From the NCBI RefSeq assembly GCF_030653815.1, contig NZ_JAURYQ010000021.1, positions 31,768 to 95,767 of the forward strand: DNA of 64,000 nt, in the 5' to 3' direction. This document shows, piece after piece, positions 1-13,151 of this stretch. Below the pieces are notes generated by a model, which did no database searches, was not told the DNA's origin, and saw only the letters and a list, made by a program, of their open reading frames with translations. Each line of letters begins with the position of its first letter. The first letter of the stretch is position 1. This stretch comes from Rhodoferax sp. (lineage in GTDB: Bacteria; Pseudomonadota; Gammaproteobacteria; Burkholderiales; Burkholderiaceae_C). The position numbers and the translations under genes were made by a program.

Positions 1-153
1 CGCAATGACATCAATTACCTGGCGTCCAGCGCCGGCCCCATGGCGCAAACACCCGGCGACGCTGGTGGTGCAGAAATGAACGCCGGCGACCTGGAGACCG
101 CCCGCCTGTTCGGCCAGCGCGTGGCCGAGTTGGCGGGCAAATTCAAGGGATAA
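1..153 (+). CDS. C-terminal end of a flavodoxin-type NAD(P)H:quinone/FMN reductase (partial)
   Basis: An open frame enters from the left edge and ends at TAA 151-153, giving 50 visible residues. The tail contains ASSAGPMAQ followed by GDLETARLFGQRVAE, which resembles the C-terminus of WrbA-like flavodoxin-fold oxidoreductases, where a short loop precedes a terminal helix. No FMN-binding motif is inside the window, so the assignment rests on this tail alone. The gene precedes rlmB by 19 bp on the same strand and could be cotranscribed with it. Confidence 0.55.
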   Translation, partial: RNDINYLASSAGPMAQTPGDAGGAEMNAGDLETARLFGQRVAELAGKFKG

Positions 154-172
154 GCCGCGATAATCGCGGCCT

Positions 173-943
173 ATGTCCAATCCCAAAGTTCTGTTCGGCT
201 TTCATGCCGTGGGCGTGCGCCTCAAGACTGCGCCCAAATCCATTGTTGAAATCTACATCGACCCAACCCGGCGCGATGCTCGCATGCGCCAGTTTGTCGA
301 CAAGGTCAAGGAAGCCGGTGTGCGTCTGCTGGAGGCTGACGGCATGCGCCTGGCCAAGCTGTGCGGCAGCCACGGGCACCAGGGCGTGGCTGCTCGGGTG
401 CATGAGCTCACGCAAGTGACTTCCCTCGACGAATTGCTGGAACAGCTCGAAGCGACCCAGTTGGAGCTGCCCGCGAACGAGCGCGTGCAACCGCTGATTC
501 TGGTGCTGGATGGCGTGACCGACCCGCATAACCTGGGCGCCTGCCTGCGCGTGGCCGATGGTGCCGGCGTGCATGCCGTGATTGCCCCCAAAGACCATGC
601 GGCCGGCATCAACGCCACCGTGGCCAAAGTGGCCAGTGGTGCCGCCGAGACTGTGCCGTATTTCATGGTCACCAACCTGGCGCGCACCTTGAATGAGCTC
701 AAGGAACGCAACATCTGGATCATTGGCACCAGCGACGTGGCCACTAAAACGCTTTACCAGGCTGATCTGAAAGGACCTGTAGCGCTGGTGCTGGGCGCCG
801 AGGGCGACGGCATGCGCCAGCTCACCGCCAAGACCTGTGACGAACTCATCAGCATCCCGATGCGCGGTGCAGTGGAGAGCCTGAATGTGTCGGTGGCGAG
901 TGGTGTGTGCCTGTACGAGGCGTTGCGGCAGAGGACTTTGTAG
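173..943 (+). CDS. rlmB: 23S rRNA (guanosine-2'-O-)-methyltransferase RlmB
   Basis: This 256-residue SpoU-family (SPOUT) methyltransferase is predicted to methylate the 2'-O of G2251 in the peptidyl-transferase loop of 23S rRNA, using SAM. The N-terminal ~80 residues form the L30e-like substrate-binding domain (starting SNPKVLFGFHAVGVRL). The catalytic domain shows all three knot motifs: LDGVTDPHNLGACLR near residue 110, LVLGAEGDGMRQL near 205, and SIPMRGAVESLNVSVASGV near 225. Length is normal for RlmB. The palindromic repeat 957-1017 follows the stop directly and is probably its transcription end. Confidence 0.95.
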   Translation: MSNPKVLFGFHAVGVRLKTAPKSIVEIYIDPTRRDARMRQFVDKVKEAGVRLLEADGMRLAKLCGSHGHQGVAARVHELTQVTSLDELLEQLEATQLELPANERVQPLILVLDGVTDPHNLGACLRVADGAGVHAVIAPKDHAAGINATVAKVASGAAETVPYFMVTNLARTLNELKERNIWIIGTSDVATKTLYQADLKGPVALVLGAEGDGMRQLTAKTCDELISIPMRGAVESLNVSVASGVCLYEALRQRTL

Positions 944-956
944 ACGGCCCTGTCTT

Positions 957-1017
957 CGCGGGAGGCCCGCCCTCGGGCAGGGGTTCAATCGCGGCGAGGG
1001 CGCCGCTCCTACAAAAA
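957..1017. repeat. Interspersed palindromic repeat, family B (GGCCCGCCCTCGGG / GCGGCGAGGGCGCCGC modules)
   Basis: Two GC-rich palindromic modules stand side by side in the gap between the convergent rlmB and rfbC genes. The same modules recur in the opposite order and orientation at 34144-34215, and one module recurs at 4544-4569. The repeat can fold on both strands, so it may act as a bidirectional terminator. It slightly overlaps the last codons of rfbC. Confidence 0.6.
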
Positions 1018-1560
1018 TGTTGATGCGCTGGCCAGCGGCAACCCCGCCATGTCCTTGGCGGCCAGCAGTGGTGGAGCCTCGATCGGCCAGTTGACGCCAA
1101 CCGTAGGGTCGTTCCACAACAGGCTGCGCTCATGCTCTGGGTACCAGTAGTCGGTGGTTTTGTACAAAAACTCGGCACTGTCGCTGGTCACCAGAAAGCC
1201 GTGGGCAAAACCTGGCGGGATCCAGAGTTGGCGCTTGTTTTCTGCCGACAACAGTACGCCTTCCCATTGTCCAAATTGGGGCGAGGTACGGCGCATGTCG
1301 ACCGCCACGTCAAACACCTCGCCCTGCGTCACCCGCACCAGTTTCCCCTGCGCATGCGCGATCTGGTAGTGCAGGCCACGTAGCACGCCTTTGGCCGATT
1401 TGCTGTGATTGTCCTGCACAAATTGCACGTCCAGGCCAGTGCATTGGGCGAAGTCGCGTGCGTTGAAGCTCTCGAAAAAGAAACCACGGGCATCGCCAAA
1501 AACCTTGGGTTCAAGAATCAGCACGCCGGGCAGGGCGGTAGGGGTGACGGTGTAGGGCAT
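1009..1560 (-). CDS. rfbC: dTDP-4-dehydrorhamnose 3,5-epimerase RfbC
   Basis: A 183-residue cupin epimerase that converts dTDP-4-keto-6-deoxyglucose to the L-rhamno form, the third step of dTDP-L-rhamnose synthesis. Diagnostic segments are EPKVFGDARGFFFESFN, VQDNHSKSAKGVLRGLHYQ (with the catalytic His) and WIPPGFAHGFLV. It is the last gene of the rfbBDAC operon; its ATG is only 3 bp after the rfbA stop. The end of the reading frame runs into a palindromic repeat, so the extreme C-terminus (LPLASASTFL) is probably repeat-derived. Confidence 0.95.
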   Translation of the reverse strand: MPYTVTPTALPGVLILEPKVFGDARGFFFESFNARDFAQCTGLDVQFVQDNHSKSAKGVLRGLHYQIAHAQGKLVRVTQGEVFDVAVDMRRTSPQFGQWEGVLLSAENKRQLWIPPGFAHGFLVTSDSAEFLYKTTDYWYPEHERSLLWNDPTVGVNWPIEAPPLLAAKDMAGLPLASASTFL

Positions 1561-1563
1561 GTC

Positions 1564-2436
1564 TTACTTCAAAAGGCTCAACAAATACTGCCCATAGCCA
1601 TTTTTGGCCAGGGGTGCGGCGAGTTTTTGAATTTGGGCGGCGTCGATCCAGCTTTGGCCAAAAGCAATCTCCTCGGGGCAGGCGACTTGCAGGCCCTGGC
1701 GCTTTTGCAGGGTGGCAATGAAGCTGGCGGCCTCCAGCAGGCTGTCGTGGGTGCCGGTGTCGAGCCAGGCGTAGCCCCGGCCCATGATTTCGACGTTGAG
1801 CTGGCCCTGCTCCAGGTAGCGCCGGTTGACGTCGGTGATTTCCAGCTCACCGCGCGCCGACGGTTGAATGCTGGCGGCAATGTCGCAGACCTGGTTGTCG
1901 TAAAAATACAGGCCGGTGACGGCGTAATTGCTCTTGGGCTGTTTGGGCTTTTCCTCGATGCTGACAGCGCGTTTGTGGGCATCGAACTCGACCACGCCAT
2001 AACGCTCGGGGTCTGTCACATGGTAGGCAAAAACGCTGGCCCCACTTTGGCGCTCGTCGGCATGGGTCAGTTGCTTGACCAGGTCATGGCCGTAAAAAAT
2101 GTTGTCGCCCAACACCAGCGCACTGGGCTGACCGGCCACGAAGTCGCGCCCGATGATGAAGGCTTGCGCCAGGCCGTCGGGGCTGGGCTGCACCGCGTAG
2201 CTGATCGCCATGCCCCATTGGCTGCCGTCGCCAAGCAGGTCGGCAAAACGCGGCGTGTCCTGCGGCGTGGAGATCACCAGCACCTCGCGAATTCCGGCCA
2301 GCATGAGCGTGCTCAAGGGGTAATAGATCATGGGCTTGTCGTAGACCGGCATGAGCTGCTTGCTGACCGCCTGTGTGACCGGGTAAAGCCGGGTGCCGGA
2401 GCCGCCAGCGAGGATGATGCCTTTGCGTTGTGTCAT
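1564..2436 (-). CDS. rfbA: Glucose-1-phosphate thymidylyltransferase RfbA
   Basis: A 290-residue nucleotidyltransferase that makes dTDP-glucose from glucose-1-phosphate and dTTP, the first committed step of the rhamnose pathway. The nucleotide-binding signature [14 protein letters not shown] is at the N-terminus, followed by [19 protein letters not shown] and [11 protein letters not shown] longer frame extends upstream, but the ATG at 2436 has a purine-rich AAGGGAA ribosome site and gives the family's normal length and N-terminus ([12 protein letters not shown]). It lies between rfbD and rfbC. Confidence 0.96.
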   Translation of the reverse strand: MTQRKGIILAGGSGTRLYPVTQAVSKQLMPVYDKPMIYYPLSTLMLAGIREVLVISTPQDTPRFADLLGDGSQWGMAISYAVQPSPDGLAQAFIIGRDFVAGQPSALVLGDNIFYGHDLVKQLTHADERQSGASVFAYHVTDPERYGVVEFDAHKRAVSIEEKPKQPKSNYAVTGLYFYDNQVCDIAASIQPSARGELEITDVNRRYLEQGQLNVEIMGRGYAWLDTGTHDSLLEAASFIATLQKRQGLQVACPEEIAFGQSWIDAAQIQKLAAPLAKNGYGQYLLSLLK

Positions 2437-2471
2437 TTTTTTATTCCCTTGAGTTTTCGAGCGGGCCAGAT

Positions 2472-3383
2472 TTATTCGGCCGTTATGGTCTCTGCCAGCA
2501 TACGGTCTACCCCAAGTTGCCATTCCGGCAGGGACAGGCCAAACGTTTCCTGAAGCTTGCCGGTGTCCAGGCGGGAGTTCAGCGGCCGCTGGGCTGGCGT
2601 GGGGAAGGCGCTGGTGGGCACGGGCTCTATCGCGGTCGACTTGATTGCCAAGCCGGGTTGCAACTTCCTTGCCTGTGCGATGACATATTGGGCGTAGTCG
2701 AACCAGGTGGTGCAACCGCTGGCCACCAGGTGGTAAATGCCGGCCAGGGCCTGGGTGTCTGCCCCCGGTTGGCGCACCTGGCGGATGGCGTGGGCGGTCA
2801 CGTCGGCAATCAGCTCGGCACCGGTGGGGGCACCAAACTGGTCGTTGATGACCTTGAGCTGGTCACGTTCCTGGGCCAGGCGCAGCATGGTCTTGGCAAA
2901 GTTGCCGCCGCGCGCCGAATAGACCCAGCTGGTCCGGAAAATCAGGTGGCGCGGGCAGACCCAGTCGATCATGTGCTCGCCCAGCAACTTGGTCTGGCCG
3001 TACACATTCAGCGGAAAGGTGGGGTCGTCTTCACGCCAGGGCCGGTCGCCGCCGCCGCCAAAGACGTAGTCGGTGCTGTAGTGCACCAGCCAGGCACCCA
3101 GCTGGGCTGCCTCACGCGCCAGGACTTCGGGCGCATGGGCATTGATGGCGCTCGCCAGTTCGGGTTCGCTCTCGGCCTTGTCCACTGCGGTGTAGGCGGC
3201 GGCGTTGACGATGACGTCGGGCCGGACGGTGCGCACGGTGTCGGCCAGGCCTGCCTGGTTCGCGAGATCGCCGCAAAACTCGCTGCTGTGGCGGTCCAGC
3301 GCAATGAGCTCACCCAGGGGCGCCAGGCTGCGCTGCAGTTCCCAGCCGACCTGGCCGTTCTTACCTAAAAGAAGAATTTTCAT
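2472..3383 (-). CDS. rfbD: dTDP-4-dehydrorhamnose reductase RfbD
   Basis: A 303-residue SDR-superfamily reductase that performs the final NAD(P)H-dependent step to dTDP-L-rhamnose. It has the N-terminal dinucleotide-binding pattern [16 protein letters not shown], then [12 protein letters not shown] and the catalytic YSTDYVFGG...YGQTKLLGE block. The ATG at 3383 overlaps the rfbB stop by 4 bp (ATGA), so the two are translationally coupled. The longer upstream frame lies inside rfbB and is not used. Confidence 0.96.
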   Translation of the reverse strand: MKILLLGKNGQVGWELQRSLAPLGELIALDRHSSEFCGDLANQAGLADTVRTVRPDVIVNAAAYTAVDKAESEPELASAINAHAPEVLAREAAQLGAWLVHYSTDYVFGGGGDRPWREDDPTFPLNVYGQTKLLGEHMIDWVCPRHLIFRTSWVYSARGGNFAKTMLRLAQERDQLKVINDQFGAPTGAELIADVTAHAIRQVRQPGADTQALAGIYHLVASGCTTWFDYAQYVIAQARKLQPGLAIKSTAIEPVPTSAFPTPAQRPLNSRLDTGKLQETFGLSLPEWQLGVDRMLAETITAE

Positions 3384-4459
3384 GCGTATTGCTTTTGTAC
3401 CCAGTCCCGGTAGGCGCCGCTTTGCACATGGGCGACCCAGTCGGGGTGGTCGAGGTACCACTGCACGGTTTTTCGGATGCCGGACTCAAAGGTCTCGGCA
3501 GGTTTCCAGCCGAGTTCGCGTTCCAGCTTGCGGGCATCAATGGCGTAACGACGGTCATGACCGGGGCGATCGGTGACGTAGGTGATCTGGTCTTTGTAGG
3601 GCTTGCCATCAGGTCGCGGGCGCAGCTCGTCGAGCAAGGCGCAGACCGTGTGCACGATGTCCAGGTTGGCCTTTTCGTTCCAGCCGCCCACGTTGTAGAT
3701 TTCGCCCAGGCGGCCGGCTTCGAGCACGCGACGGATCGCGCTGCAGTGGTCTTTCACGTACAGCCAGTCGCGAATCTGCTGGCCGTCGCCATAGACCGGC
3801 AAAGGTTTGCCGGCCAGCGCGTTGACGATCATCAGCGGGATGAGTTTTTCGGGGAAGTGGTAGGGACCGTAATTGTTGGAGCAGTTGGTGGTGAGCACCG
3901 GCAGTCCGTAGGTGTGGTGCCAGGCACGCACCAGGTGGTCGCTGGCGGCCTTGCTGGCGCTGTACGGGCTGTTGGGCTCGATGTGGCTGGTCTCGGTGAA
4001 GGCCGGGTCGTCCTTTTTCAGTGAACCATAAACTTCGTCCGTGGACACATGCAAAAACCGGAAATTACCCTTTGTGGGAACGACGCCCCCGTCGCGATGG
4101 TCTTCGGGCAAGCCTGACCAGTACCCTCGCACCGACTCCAGCAGGTTGAAGGTGCCCACGATGTTGGTCTGGATAAATTCACCCGGGCCGTGGATGGAGC
4201 GGTCGACGTGGCTTTCGGCGGCAAAGTTGACCACGGCGCGCGGCTGGTGTGTGGCCAGCAGCTGGCTCACCAGCGTGGTGTCGCCAATATCGCCCTGCAC
4301 CAAGTCGTGGCGGGCGTCACCCTGCAGGCTTTGCAGGGTTTCGGGGTTGCCGGCGTAGGTGAGCTTGTCGAGGTTGATGACCGGCTCGTCATGGATGGCC
4401 AGCCAGTCGAGAACAAAATTGGCACCAATAAAACCGGCTCCGCCCGTGACCAAAATCAT
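3380..4459 (-). CDS. rfbB: dTDP-glucose 4,6-dehydratase RfbB
   Basis: A 359-residue extended SDR dehydratase converting dTDP-glucose to dTDP-4-keto-6-deoxyglucose. It has the NAD+-binding motif [12 protein letters not shown] at the start, [17 protein letters not shown] and the catalytic [14 protein letters not shown]. It is the promoter-proximal gene of rfbBDAC. The 4460-4587 gap upstream carries a short GC-rich hairpin (4550-4562) and presumably the operon promoter. The product would feed L-rhamnose into O-antigen or exopolysaccharide; no glycosyltransferases are in the window. Confidence 0.97.
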   Translation of the reverse strand: MILVTGGAGFIGANFVLDWLAIHDEPVINLDKLTYAGNPETLQSLQGDARHDLVQGDIGDTTLVSQLLATHQPRAVVNFAAESHVDRSIHGPGEFIQTNIVGTFNLLESVRGYWSGLPEDHRDGGVVPTKGNFRFLHVSTDEVYGSLKKDDPAFTETSHIEPNSPYSASKAASDHLVRAWHHTYGLPVLTTNCSNNYGPYHFPEKLIPLMIVNALAGKPLPVYGDGQQIRDWLYVKDHCSAIRRVLEAGRLGEIYNVGGWNEKANLDIVHTVCALLDELRPRPDGKPYKDQITYVTDRPGHDRRYAIDARKLERELGWKPAETFESGIRKTVQWYLDHPDWVAHVQSGAYRDWVQKQYA

Positions 4460-4543
4460 GTTGTTTCCCTATGCATTTTTGAATGCGGAGAGTGTAAGGG
4501 CGCTGAAGTCGAGATTGTTGTGGGCGTGTGGCGTAAAGAACAG

Positions 4544-4569
4544 CCATCGGCCCGAGGCGGGCCTCCACA
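4544..4569. repeat. Single palindromic module of repeat family B
   Basis: CATCGGCCCGAGGCGGGCCTCC contains the hairpin GCCCG-AGG-CGGGC at 4550-4562. Nearly the same string occurs at 34144-34167. It lies between the ABC-F gene and rfbB, both on the minus strand, and could act as the terminator after the ABC-F gene or as a repeat relic. Confidence 0.55.
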
Positions 4570-4587
4570 AGATTCAGCAACAGTCGT

Positions 4588-6543
4588 TCAAGCCGCTTCG
4601 ATCTCGCTCGACACTTCCAGCCACTGTTCTTCCAGGCTTTGTAGTTCTTCGTTCACCGCCTTCAGGCGTTTGCCCTGGTTGGCAAAGTCCGCAGGCGGTG
4701 GCGATTGGCACAAATGGCCTTCGAGCTGGGTACCCTCGGCCTGCAGTGTGGCCATGCGGGCTTCCAGGTCGGCCAGTTTGCGTTTGAGCGAACCGGTGGG
4801 CGCGGGCTTGTGTTTGAGCTTGGCCGCGGCGGCCGCCGCTTCGGCCTGGGCTTTGCGCTCGGCCTTGGCGGCGGCGCTGCTGGCTTCCTTGATGAGTTCG
4901 CGCTGGCGCTTGGCTTCATCCAGCAAATAACGCTGGTAGTCGTCGAGGTCGCCGTCAAAGGGTTCGACGCCGCCGTGCGAGACCATCCAGAATTCGTCGC
5001 AGACGCTGCGCAGCAGGGCGCGGTCGTGGCTGACCAGCATCACGGTTCCTTCAAACTCATTGAGGGCCATGGCCAGGGCTTCGCGCGTGGCCAGGTCGAG
5101 GTGGTTGGTGGGCTCGTCAAGTAGCAGCAGATTGGGGCGCTGCCAGACGATCATGCACAGCACCAGGCGCGCTTTTTCGCCGCCGCTCATGCTGCCCACG
5201 GCCTGCTTGACCATGTCGCCGCCAAAGTTGAAGGTGCCCAGAAAACTGCGCAGGTCTTGTTCGCGCGTTTGCTGGCCGACGATCTTGCCGGCCGCAGTCA
5301 TGTCCTTGACCAGGCGGATCATGTGCTCCAGCGGCGTGTCGGCGGGGCGCAGCACGTCGAGCTCCTGCTGGGCAAAATAACCAATGTTGAGGCCCTTGCC
5401 CTCGGTGATCTCGCCGCCGATGGCGGCCAGGTCGCGCGCGATGGTTTTCACCACGGTCGATTTGCCCTGGCCGTTAGCGCCCAGGATACCGATGCGCTGG
5501 CCGGCCAGCACCGACTTGCTGACGTTGCGCACAATCACGGTGGGTGGCGTGCCCTCCGGTGCGTCTTCCGGCGGCGGGTAGCCAAAACTCACACCGCTCA
5601 TCGACAGCATCGGGTTGGGCAGGTTGGCGGGTTCCTTGAACTCAAAGGTGAAGTCGGCCTCCGAGAGCAGCGGCGCGATTTTTTCCATGCGGTCGAGCGC
5701 CTTGACCCGGCTTTGCGCCTGCTTGGCCTTGCTGGCCTTGGCCTTGAAGCGGGCGATGAACTTTTGCAGGTGGGCGATCTTGTCCTGCTGCTTGGAAAAC
5801 GCATTCTGCTGCAGTTCCATCTGCTCGGCGCGCATGTCCTCGAACTTGCTGTAGTTGCCGCCGTAGCGCACCAGTTTGCCCGCGTCGATGTGCAGCGTGA
5901 CGTTGGTCACAGCATCCAGAAACTCGCGGTCGTGGCTGATCACGATCATGGTGCCTTCGTAGCGCTTGAGCCAGGCCTCCAGCCAGACCAGCGCGTCCAG
6001 GTCGAGGTGGTTGGTGGGTTCGTCGAGCAGCAGCAAGTCAGACGGGCACATTAGCGCGCGCGCCAGTTGCAGGCGCATGCGCCAACCGCCCGAGAAGCTG
6101 TTGACCGGGTTGGTGAGTTCGGTGGTCTTGAAACCCAGGCCCTGAATGAGTGCTTGCGCACGCGCCGGGGCGTCGTTGGCGCCGGCATCCTGCAGCGCCA
6201 TGTAGGCGTGGGCCATGCGGTCGTAGTCGTCGGTGGCTTCCGCTGCGGTGACTTCCTGCTGCGCGGCTAGCAGGGTGGTGTCGCCTTCGACCACGAAGTC
6301 GGTGGCCGACTGGTCGGTCTCGGGCATGTCTTGAGCCACCTGGCCCATGCGCCACTGCGTGGGAATGTAGTACTCGCCGCCGTCCTCGTGCAGGTTGCCG
6401 TTGAAAAGCGCAAACAGCGAGGACTTGCCGGCGCCGTTGCGCCCGACCAAGCCGACCTTTTCGCCTGGGTTGATGGTGACGGTGGCACCGTCCAGCAGCA
6501 CTTTGGCGCCACGGCGCAGGGTAACGTTTTTTAATGTAATCAA
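4588..6543 (-). CDS. ABC-F family ATPase (YheS-like), twin nucleotide-binding domains
   Basis: This 651-residue protein has two ABC ATPase domains in one chain and no membrane segments, the ABC-F architecture of ribosome-associated translation factors. Domain 1: Walker A GRNGAGKSS near residue 35, signature FSGGWRMRLQLARA, Walker B LLLLDEPTNHLD. Domain 2: Walker A GANGQGKST near residue 360, signature MSGGEKARLVL, Walker B LLLLDEPTNHLD. The charged inter-domain linker and an Ala/Lys-rich coiled C-terminal extension (after residue 550) match the YheS/Uup type. A role as a translation ATPase is family knowledge; its exact substrate state cannot be read here. Confidence 0.88.
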   Translation of the reverse strand: MITLKNVTLRRGAKVLLDGATVTINPGEKVGLVGRNGAGKSSLFALFNGNLHEDGGEYYIPTQWRMGQVAQDMPETDQSATDFVVEGDTTLLAAQQEVTAAEATDDYDRMAHAYMALQDAGANDAPARAQALIQGLGFKTTELTNPVNSFSGGWRMRLQLARALMCPSDLLLLDEPTNHLDLDALVWLEAWLKRYEGTMIVISHDREFLDAVTNVTLHIDAGKLVRYGGNYSKFEDMRAEQMELQQNAFSKQQDKIAHLQKFIARFKAKASKAKQAQSRVKALDRMEKIAPLLSEADFTFEFKEPANLPNPMLSMSGVSFGYPPPEDAPEGTPPTVIVRNVSKSVLAGQRIGILGANGQGKSTVVKTIARDLAAIGGEITEGKGLNIGYFAQQELDVLRPADTPLEHMIRLVKDMTAAGKIVGQQTREQDLRSFLGTFNFGGDMVKQAVGSMSGGEKARLVLCMIVWQRPNLLLLDEPTNHLDLATREALAMALNEFEGTVMLVSHDRALLRSVCDEFWMVSHGGVEPFDGDLDDYQRYLLDEAKRQRELIKEASSAAAKAERKAQAEAAAAAAKLKHKPAPTGSLKRKLADLEARMATLQAEGTQLEGHLCQSPPPADFANQGKRLKAVNEELQSLEEQWLEVSSEIEAA

Positions 6544-6589
6544 GGGGTTGCTTTTGGTTCTTAATGTTTTAGATAATGTTTTTTCCTTC

Positions 6590-6636
6590 TGTGGGGTCGA
6601 CTTCGGTCGACCTGGCAGACTGAAGTCTGCCCCACA
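6590..6636. repeat. Interspersed palindromic repeat, family C (double hairpin inside a terminal inverted repeat)
   Basis: The 47-bp unit begins TGTGGGG and ends CCCCACA. Inside lie two hairpins, GTCGACTTCGGTCGAC and GGCAGACTGAAGTCTGCC. A near-identical copy in the opposite orientation lies inside the putA coding region at 26564-26611. Here it occupies the gap between prmB and the ABC-F gene, both read on the minus strand, where it may end prmB transcription. Confidence 0.75.
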
Positions 6637-6645
6637 AAAGCAAGG

Positions 6646-9939
<3,294 letters not shown>

Positions 9940-9956
9940 GGGATGCCCCTTGTGGT

Positions 9957-10781
9957 TTAGTCGCGCAGCAGGTCGTTCAAGCTGGTCTTGGCACGGGTTT
10001 GCGCGTCCACGTGCTTGACGATGATGGCGGCATACAGGCTGTACTTGCCGCCTTCCTTGGGCAGGTTGCCGCTGATCACCACCGAGCCTGCCGGAATGCG
10101 GCCGTAACTCACGGTGTCCGTGGCGCGGTCATAAATGGGGGTGCTCTGGCCGATGTAGACACCCATGGAAATCACCGAGTTTTCCTCGACGATAACGCCT
10201 TCGACAATTTCAGAGCGCGCGCCAATGAAGCAGTTGTCCTCGATGATGGTGGGGTTGGCCTGCATCGGCTCCAGCACACCACCAATACCAACGCCGCCGC
10301 TCAGGTGCACATTTTTGCCAATCTGTGCGCAGGAACCCACGGCGGCCCAGGTGTCGACCATGCTGCCTTCATCGACATAGGCGCCGATGTTGACAAAGGA
10401 CGGCATCAGGATCACGCCCCGGGCCAGATAGCTGCCGCGGCGCGCCACGGCGGGCGGCACGATGCGCACCCCGGTGCCTTGCAGGCCGGCGGCGTCCATG
10501 TGGGAAAACTTGGTGGGGACTTTGTCGTAAAAGGCCAGGTCGCCGGCTTTCATGACCATGTTGTCGTTGAGGCGAAAGCTCAGCAACACGGCTTTTTTGA
10601 TCCATTGGTGGGTGGTCCACTGGCCCACGCCCTCGCGGGTAGCCACGCGCAGCGCGCCGGTGTTGAGCCCGTCAATGACGTGCTCGACCGCATCGGTCAG
10701 TTCTTTCGGCGCCGAGGCCGCAGAGATGTTGGCGCGGTCTTCCCAGGCAGCGTTGAGGATGTTTTGCAATTGTTGGGTCAT
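9957..10781 (-). CDS. dapD: 2,3,4,5-tetrahydropyridine-2,6-dicarboxylate N-succinyltransferase DapD
   Basis: A 274-residue left-handed beta-helix acyltransferase that succinylates tetrahydrodipicolinate with succinyl-CoA. It starts [20 protein letters not shown]. The hexapeptide-repeat core contains [35 protein letters not shown] and [22 protein letters not shown] turns, typical of DapD trimers. The ATG at 10781 is preferred over an upstream extension because it gives the usual length. It is 29 bp downstream of dapC, so consecutive pathway steps are cotranscribed. Confidence 0.97.
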   Translation of the reverse strand: MTQQLQNILNAAWEDRANISAASAPKELTDAVEHVIDGLNTGALRVATREGVGQWTTHQWIKKAVLLSFRLNDNMVMKAGDLAFYDKVPTKFSHMDAAGLQGTGVRIVPPAVARRGSYLARGVILMPSFVNIGAYVDEGSMVDTWAAVGSCAQIGKNVHLSGGVGIGGVLEPMQANPTIIEDNCFIGARSEIVEGVIVEENSVISMGVYIGQSTPIYDRATDTVSYGRIPAGSVVISGNLPKEGGKYSLYAAIIVKHVDAQTRAKTSLNDLLRD

Positions 10782-10810
10782 GGCAGATGAGATTTTGAAA
10801 TAAAGAAAAA

Positions 10811-12031
10811 TCAGGAGGGGCGGCTGCGAACAAATTGGACAATGCGCTGTGCCGCTTCCAGGCACTCGGCGCTGTCGGCCACCAGCGCCATGCGAATGCG
10901 CCCGGCACCGGGATTGTGGCCCTGGGCCTCGCGCGCCAGGAACGAACCGGGCAACACGGTCACATTGTAAAGAGCGAACAATTCACGGGCAAAAACGGTG
11001 TCGTCGCCCTTCACCTTGGCCCACAGGTAGAAACCGGCATCGGGCAGGGCCACGTCAAGCACCTCGGCCAGCACCGGGGTGACCTGGGCAAACTTGGCTT
11101 TGTAGAGCGCCCGGTTGTCCACCACATGGGCCTCGTCGCGCCACGCAGCCAGGCTGGCGGCTTGCACCACCGGGCTCATGGCGCAACCGTGGTAGGTGCG
11201 GTACAGCAGGAATTGCGCCATGATGGCGGCGTCGCCCGCGACAAATCCGCTGCGCATGCCGGGCACATTGCTGCGCTTGGACAGGCTGGTCAGGGAAATC
11301 AGGTTTTTGAAGTCGGTACGGCCCAATCTGGCCGCTGCTTCCATGCCGCCCAGGGGGGCTTCATCGCGGAAATATATCTCGCTGTAACACTCGTCCGAGG
11401 CAACGACAAAGCCAAAGCGGTCGCTCAAGTCAAACAGCTTTTGCCATTCGCTCAAGCCCATCACCGCGCCAGTGGGGTTGCCGGGTGAGCACACAAACAA
11501 CTGCTGGGTGCGCGCCCACACCGACTCGGGCACGCTGTCCCAGTCGGGGGCAAAGTTGCGCGCCGGGTCGCTGGCCACGTAATAGGGTTCGGCCCCGGCC
11601 AACAGCGCAGCGCCTTCGTAGATTTGGTAGAACGGGTTGGGGCAGACCACCAGCGGCTTTTGCCCGGAAGCGCTGAGCTTCGAGGGGTTGATGATGGTTT
11701 GTGTCAATGAAAACAGCGCCTCGCGCGAACCGGCCACCGGCAGCATTTGTGTCAGCGGGTTCACCTTCAGGCCGTAGCGGGTGTGCAGCCACTGGGCAAA
11801 GGCCTCGCGCAGCGCGGGCTCACCGGCGGTGGCTGGGTAGCTGGCCAAGCCACTGGGCGAGCGCTGGATGGCGTCCACCATGGCCTGCTGAATAAACGTC
11901 GGCGTGGCGTGTTTGGGTTCACCCAGGCCCAGGCTGATGGGGCTGTAGGCTGGATTGGGTGTGACACCGGCAAAAAGCTGGCGCAACCGCTCGAAAGGGT
12001 AGGGCTGCAAAAGGGAAAGCAATGGATTCAT
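10811..12031 (-). CDS. dapC: Succinyldiaminopimelate transaminase DapC
   Basis: A 406-residue fold-type I PLP aminotransferase. It is predicted to make N-succinyl-LL-diaminopimelate, the step between DapD and DapE, which flank it in the same run. Features: [15 protein letters not shown] near the N-terminus, the [10 protein letters not shown] segment, [10 protein letters not shown] and the PLP-lysine block [21 protein letters not shown] 12031 is preferred to a TTG three codons upstream. Operon context supports DapC over other aspartate-aminotransferase relatives. Confidence 0.92.
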   Translation of the reverse strand: MNPLLSLLQPYPFERLRQLFAGVTPNPAYSPISLGLGEPKHATPTFIQQAMVDAIQRSPSGLASYPATAGEPALREAFAQWLHTRYGLKVNPLTQMLPVAGSREALFSLTQTIINPSKLSASGQKPLVVCPNPFYQIYEGAALLAGAEPYYVASDPARNFAPDWDSVPESVWARTQQLFVCSPGNPTGAVMGLSEWQKLFDLSDRFGFVVASDECYSEIYFRDEAPLGGMEAAARLGRTDFKNLISLTSLSKRSNVPGMRSGFVAGDAAIMAQFLLYRTYHGCAMSPVVQAASLAAWRDEAHVVDNRALYKAKFAQVTPVLAEVLDVALPDAGFYLWAKVKGDDTVFARELFALYNVTVLPGSFLAREAQGHNPGAGRIRMALVADSAECLEAAQRIVQFVRSRPS

Positions 12032-12056
12032 GGGGCGCAATTATCCATGCTACGGT

Positions 12057-12309
12057 TGTCATTGCGAGCCCCCCGTATCCGGCCCGTTACCGCACACGGA
12101 CCTTGAGCCTGAAGTTGTCATCCCGGGCTCGACCCGGGATCCAGGAGTCCGGCAGTCATGGATTGCGGGTCGGGCCTGCCCCGGACCACGATCCGGGGTC
12201 CGCAATGACATCCAAGAGGTGAACGGTTCATGGAAAGCGAAGCGTGGCAATCCATGGAGTCCCAGGATCCCTCGATTGCCACGTCGCTTCGCTCCTCGCA
12301 ATGACGGAA
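12057..12309. repeat. Composite REP-like palindromic repeat (family A)
   Basis: This 250-bp non-coding stretch between murI and dapC is built from palindromic modules. It opens with GTCATTGCGAG and closes with the inverse CTCGCAATGACG. In between are TCATCCCGGGCTCGACCCGGGAT, a GGATTGCGGGTC...GGTCCGCAATGACA pair, and a GCGAAGCGTGGCAATCCATG module with its inverse. Related copies are at 21530-21627 and 28751-28825. No gene is supported; frames crossing it are repeat-derived. Confidence 0.8.
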
Positions 12310-12329
12310 ATTTCTGTGGTCGCTGACTC

Positions 12330-13151
12330 TCAGAATTGCAGTTGGTTCACCATGACATCCAGCCCCAACCAGCGCTGGGCGGCGTTGTGCAGCAGTTCGG
12401 GATCACCGGTGCTGAAAAGCAGGCACTGTCCCGGTGCGGACTTGGGTGCGAGGCACGCCAGCACGCGCCGGGTCTGGCGCGCCACCGGAGCGCCGTTGTC
12501 AAGCAGTTGGACTGCTGGCCCGACCAGAGCCTGCAAGGTCTCGCGGGCAAACGGGTAATGGGTGCAACCCAGGACCAGGGTGTCGATGTCACCTGGCTGG
12601 GCGCCAAAGCGGCCGAGGGCCTGCGCGTATTGCGTGCACAACGCAGTGGTTTGTTCCGTGTCATGGCGCTCGATCGCGTCGGCCAGGCCGTCGCAGGGCT
12701 GGCAGATGAATTGCGCCGGACCACCGGCCAGCCCGGCCAGCAGCGTCTTGAACTTCTGGCTGTTCAGGGTACCGCGCGTGGCCATGACACCGATGCGCCC
12801 GGTGTGGCTCAGGGTCATGGCGGGTTTTAGCGCCGGCTCGACGCCGATGATGGGCAACTCGGGGTGGTCCTGGCGCAGCAATTGAATGGCCGCCGCCGTG
12901 GCCGTGTTGCAGGCCACCACCAGGGCCTGGATGGCCAGATCAGGTGATTTAAGCAAATGCCGGGTGATGGCGCGCGCCCGGGCCAGCACAAAGCCCTGGT
13001 CGCGCTCGCCATAGGGCGCAAAGCCGCTGTCGGCCACATAAATGAAGTTTTCGTGCGGCAACTCGGCCCGCAGCGCCTTCAAAATGCTCAGGCCGCCGAC
13101 ACCGCTGTCAAACACCCCGATCGGGGGCTTGGCGTTTGCCGCTTCAGGCAC
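12330..13151 (-). CDS. murI: Glutamate racemase MurI
   Basis: A 273-residue racemase supplying D-glutamate for peptidoglycan. It shows IGVFDSGVGGLSILKAL, the first catalytic Cys in VACNTATAA, and the second in LGCTHYPFARE. The chosen start is GTG 13151, which overlaps the fumarase stop (GTGCCTGA) and gives PEAANAKPPIGVFDSG, close to the family N-terminus. A longer frame upstream lies inside the fumarase gene. The overlap implies coupling to the fumarase, an unexpected metabolic pairing. Confidence 0.95.
   Translation of the reverse strand: MPEAANAKPPIGVFDSGVGGLSILKALRAELPHENFIYVADSGFAPYGERDQGFVLARARAITRHLLKSPDLAIQALVVACNTATAAAIQLLRQDHPELPIIGVEPALKPAMTLSHTGRIGVMATRGTLNSQKFKTLLAGLAGGPAQFICQPCDGLADAIERHDTEQTTALCTQYAQALGRFGAQPGDIDTLVLGCTHYPFARETLQALVGPAVQLLDNGAPVARQTRRVLACLAPKSAPGQCLLFSTGDPELLHNAAQRWLGLDVMVNQLQF

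Noticed and set aside
173..1117. Long antisense frame opposite rlmB (324 codons) and similar long antisense frames elsewhere
   Set aside because: High-GC codon use leaves the opposite strand open; the translated products have no motifs while the sense frame is a clear enzyme.
12059..12326. Frames of 80-98 residues between murI and dapC on both strands
   Set aside because: They consist entirely of palindromic repeat sequence, open on both strands because of its composition.
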